A DNA stretch of 16,106 nt from CAYJGN01 sp964369635 (GTDB lineage Bacteria > Bacillota > Clostridia > Oscillospirales > Ruminococcaceae): assembly GCA_964369635.1 (NCBI GenBank), contig CAYJGN010000042.1:1-16106 (forward strand), given 5' to 3'. Shown in pieces: positions 14,568-16,106 of the stretch (positions within the stretch are counted from its first letter, which is position 1; each line of letters starts with the position of its first letter). A program made the translations under genes and the position numbers. The notes beneath the pieces were generated by a model. It worked only from the letters and a program-made list of their open reading frames with translations, was not told the DNA's origin and made no database searches.

Positions 14568-16106
14568 TTACGCTTTTTCTATATATATTGTTACCGAAAG
14601 ACCATTTATGTCCCAATCAGCACCAAAAGCATATTTTTCCGCTGTGAGCGAAACCGCTAAAACATCCGAGCAGATTTCTTTTTCACTCGCCTTCGCAACC
14701 GATAGAAGTTTTTCATTTCCGACAACCGAAAGTCTAATCTTATCAGTTACCTCAAAGCCTGCATCTTTCCTCATCTGCTGAATTTTTGAAACCATCTCAC
14801 GAAGATATCCCTCATCAATTAGCGCATCAGTGAGCTTTGTATCAATCGCAACGGTCATATCGCCATCTGCAACAGATGTAAAACCTTCCGCTTTTGTTGT
14901 TTCGATTAAAAGCTCTTCTTCGGTTAGCTTATGGGTCTCTCCCTCGATAACTATCTCTATAAACCCGTTTTCTGTGAGTTCTTTTTTCTTCTGGTTTCCA
15001 TCACAGGCGAGTAGCGCCTCACGAACAGCATTAATCTGCTTGCCAAACTTTCTGCCGAGCAGCTTTAGCTGCGGCTTTAAGATGTAGCTTACAAACTGCG
15101 CACCATCGTTTACAAAGGTGACTTTTTTAATATTTAGCTCTTCTCTTATTATATCGCAGTACTGCTCTGGCAACTCTTCTTTACCGCTTATAAAAATTTC
15201 TGCAAGTGGTTGTCTGTTCTTTAAAACAGCTTCATTTCGAGCCGCTCTACCGAGGTTTACAGCCGATAGAACAATCTCCATATTCGAGAGAAGCTCTTCA
15301 TCAATTAAGCTATCATCTGCTTTCGGATAGCTATTTAAATGAATACTAACAGGGACACCAGGATTTACCCCTCTCTCGATATTCTGATAGATTTCCTCTG
15401 TCATAAACGGAATAAATGGCGCCGCTATTTTGCAGAGAGTTACAAGGGTGTGGTGTAGTGTTTTATAAGCCGCTATCTTATCAGGGGTGAGCTCACTCGA
15501 CCAGAACCTCTCGCGACAACGTCTAACATACCAGTTTGATAGCTCATCTGTAAAGTCTGAAAGTGTTTTAGCGCCTTCAGGAATACGATAATTCTCAAGG
15601 TGATCGGTGACTGTTTTTATAGTCTTGTTAAGGCTTGCGACAAGCCATTTATCCATAACAGTTAGCGCGCGCTCATCAAGGTTATGCTCATGCGGATTAA
15701 ATTTATCGATATCGGCATAGAGAACATAGAAAGCATAGCTGTTATATAGCGTTGAGAGGAATTTCCTCTGTGCTTCAACAACTGCCTTACCGTGGAATCT
15801 GCTTGGTAGCCATGGGGCTGAGCTCGTATAAAAATACCAACGAACAGCATCGGCACCGTATTCAAGCAGTGCATCCATAGGATTTATCGCATTGCCCTTA
15901 GATTTACTCATCTTCTGCCCGTTCTCATCGTTTACATGACCAAGCACGATAACATTTTTAAATGGAGCTTTATCAAATAGCAGAGTTGAAATTGCAAGGA
16001 GCGAGTAGAACCAGCCTCTTGTCTGATCAACTGCCTCTGAGATAAAGTCTGCTGGGAACTCCGCTTCAAACTGCTCTTTGTTTTCAAATGGATAGTGGTG
16101 CTGAGC
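14568..16106 (-). CDS. ileS: Isoleucyl-tRNA synthetase, C-terminal 512 residues (partial)
   Basis: The open frame continues to the right edge without a stop, so the 5' half lies outside; the GTG at 15945-15947 is internal. The visible part begins in the catalytic domain (FPADFISEAVDQTRGWFYSL) and holds the ATP-binding KMSKS loop in NGQKMSKSKGN (15900-15914). The anticodon-binding helical domain follows (NWYVRRCRERFW, PFMTEEIYQN, ARNEAVLKNRQPL), then a long C-terminal region. No C-terminal CxxC zinc motif of the E. coli-type enzyme is seen, and the sequence resembles the long (over 1000 residues) IleS form common in clostridia, related to the eukaryotic-like type that is often mupirocin-resistant. 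The enzyme charges tRNA-Ile in the cytoplasm. Any T-box leader would lie upstream of the window. mntP follows 12 bp downstream. Confidence 0.97.
   Translation of the reverse strand, partial: AQHHYPFENKEQFEAEFPADFISEAVDQTRGWFYSLLAISTLLFDKAPFKNVIVLGHVNDENGQKMSKSKGNAINPMDALLEYGADAVRWYFYTSSAPWLPSRFHGKAVVEAQRKFLSTLYNSYAFYVLYADIDKFNPHEHNLDERALTVMDKWLVASLNKTIKTVTDHLENYRIPEGAKTLSDFTDELSNWYVRRCRERFWSSELTPDKIAAYKTLHHTLVTLCKIAAPFIPFMTEEIYQNIERGVNPGVPVSIHLNSYPKADDSLIDEELLSNMEIVLSAVNLGRAARNEAVLKNRQPLAEIFISGKEELPEQYCDIIREELNIKKVTFVNDGAQFVSYILKPQLKLLGRKFGKQINAVREALLACDGNQKKKELTENGFIEIVIEGETHKLTEEELLIETTKAEGFTSVADGDMTVAIDTKLTDALIDEGYLREMVSKIQQMRKDAGFEVTDKIRLSVVGNEKLLSVAKASEKEICSDVLAVSLTAEKYAFGADWDINGLSVTIYIEKA

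Overview
The window looks like a chromosomal stretch of a low-GC, Gram-positive, anaerobic bacterium of the Clostridia type. The evidence is AT-rich intergenic DNA, strong GGAGG-type ribosome binding sites, hairpin-plus-T-run terminators, a long clostridial-type isoleucyl-tRNA synthetase, rubrerythrin, and a Gram-positive secreted surface protein. It is probably a metagenome assembly, because a run of exactly 100 N sits inside a tandem repeat. No rRNA, tRNA, CRISPR array, transposase or phage gene is visible.

Layout. (1) 1-2237, minus strand: an envelope cluster with a transglutaminase-fold lipoprotein, a PilC/GspF-type type IV pilus inner-membrane protein, and the start of a pilin-like protein that runs off the left edge. 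(2) 2491-4897, plus strand: two tandem paralogous SARP/BTAD transcription regulators, each ending in a degenerate GGDEF-like domain, with a good promoter and a terminator. (3) 5179-8015, minus strand: one large surface protein (signal peptide, EGYNA pentapeptide repeats, beta-rich modules, Pro/Thr/acidic stalk, membrane anchor). The assembly gap makes it look like two genes in different frames. Its promoter has a weak -35 region occupied by two direct repeats 11 bp apart. (4) 8338-11743, minus strand: a three-gene operon in the order TrkH/KtrB potassium transporter, CBM9-like protein, secreted GHL10-family glycosidase-like protein with a long acidic linker. (5) 11802-12308: a gene-free stretch with nested perfect inverted repeats followed by a strikingly T-poor tract. 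(6) 12373-13914, minus strand: a WYL-family regulator followed by rubrerythrin. (7) 13989-16106, minus strand: ileS (5' end outside the window) followed by the manganese exporter mntP.

How the genes may work together. The left half is an envelope and regulation neighbourhood: a pilus cluster, a surface adhesin-like protein and two SARP-type regulators between them. The direct repeats at the adhesin promoter have the spacing known for OmpR/SARP-type winged-helix activators, so the neighbouring regulators are natural candidates to bind there. That link is inference. The right half is housekeeping and stress physiology: translation, Mn2+ export, peroxide defence and K+ uptake.

The most interesting points are the SARP proteins that keep an RxxD (I-site-like) motif while losing the GGDEF signature, the candidate SARP operator, the pentapeptide-repeat surface protein hidden by the gap, and the structured T-poor intergenic element.
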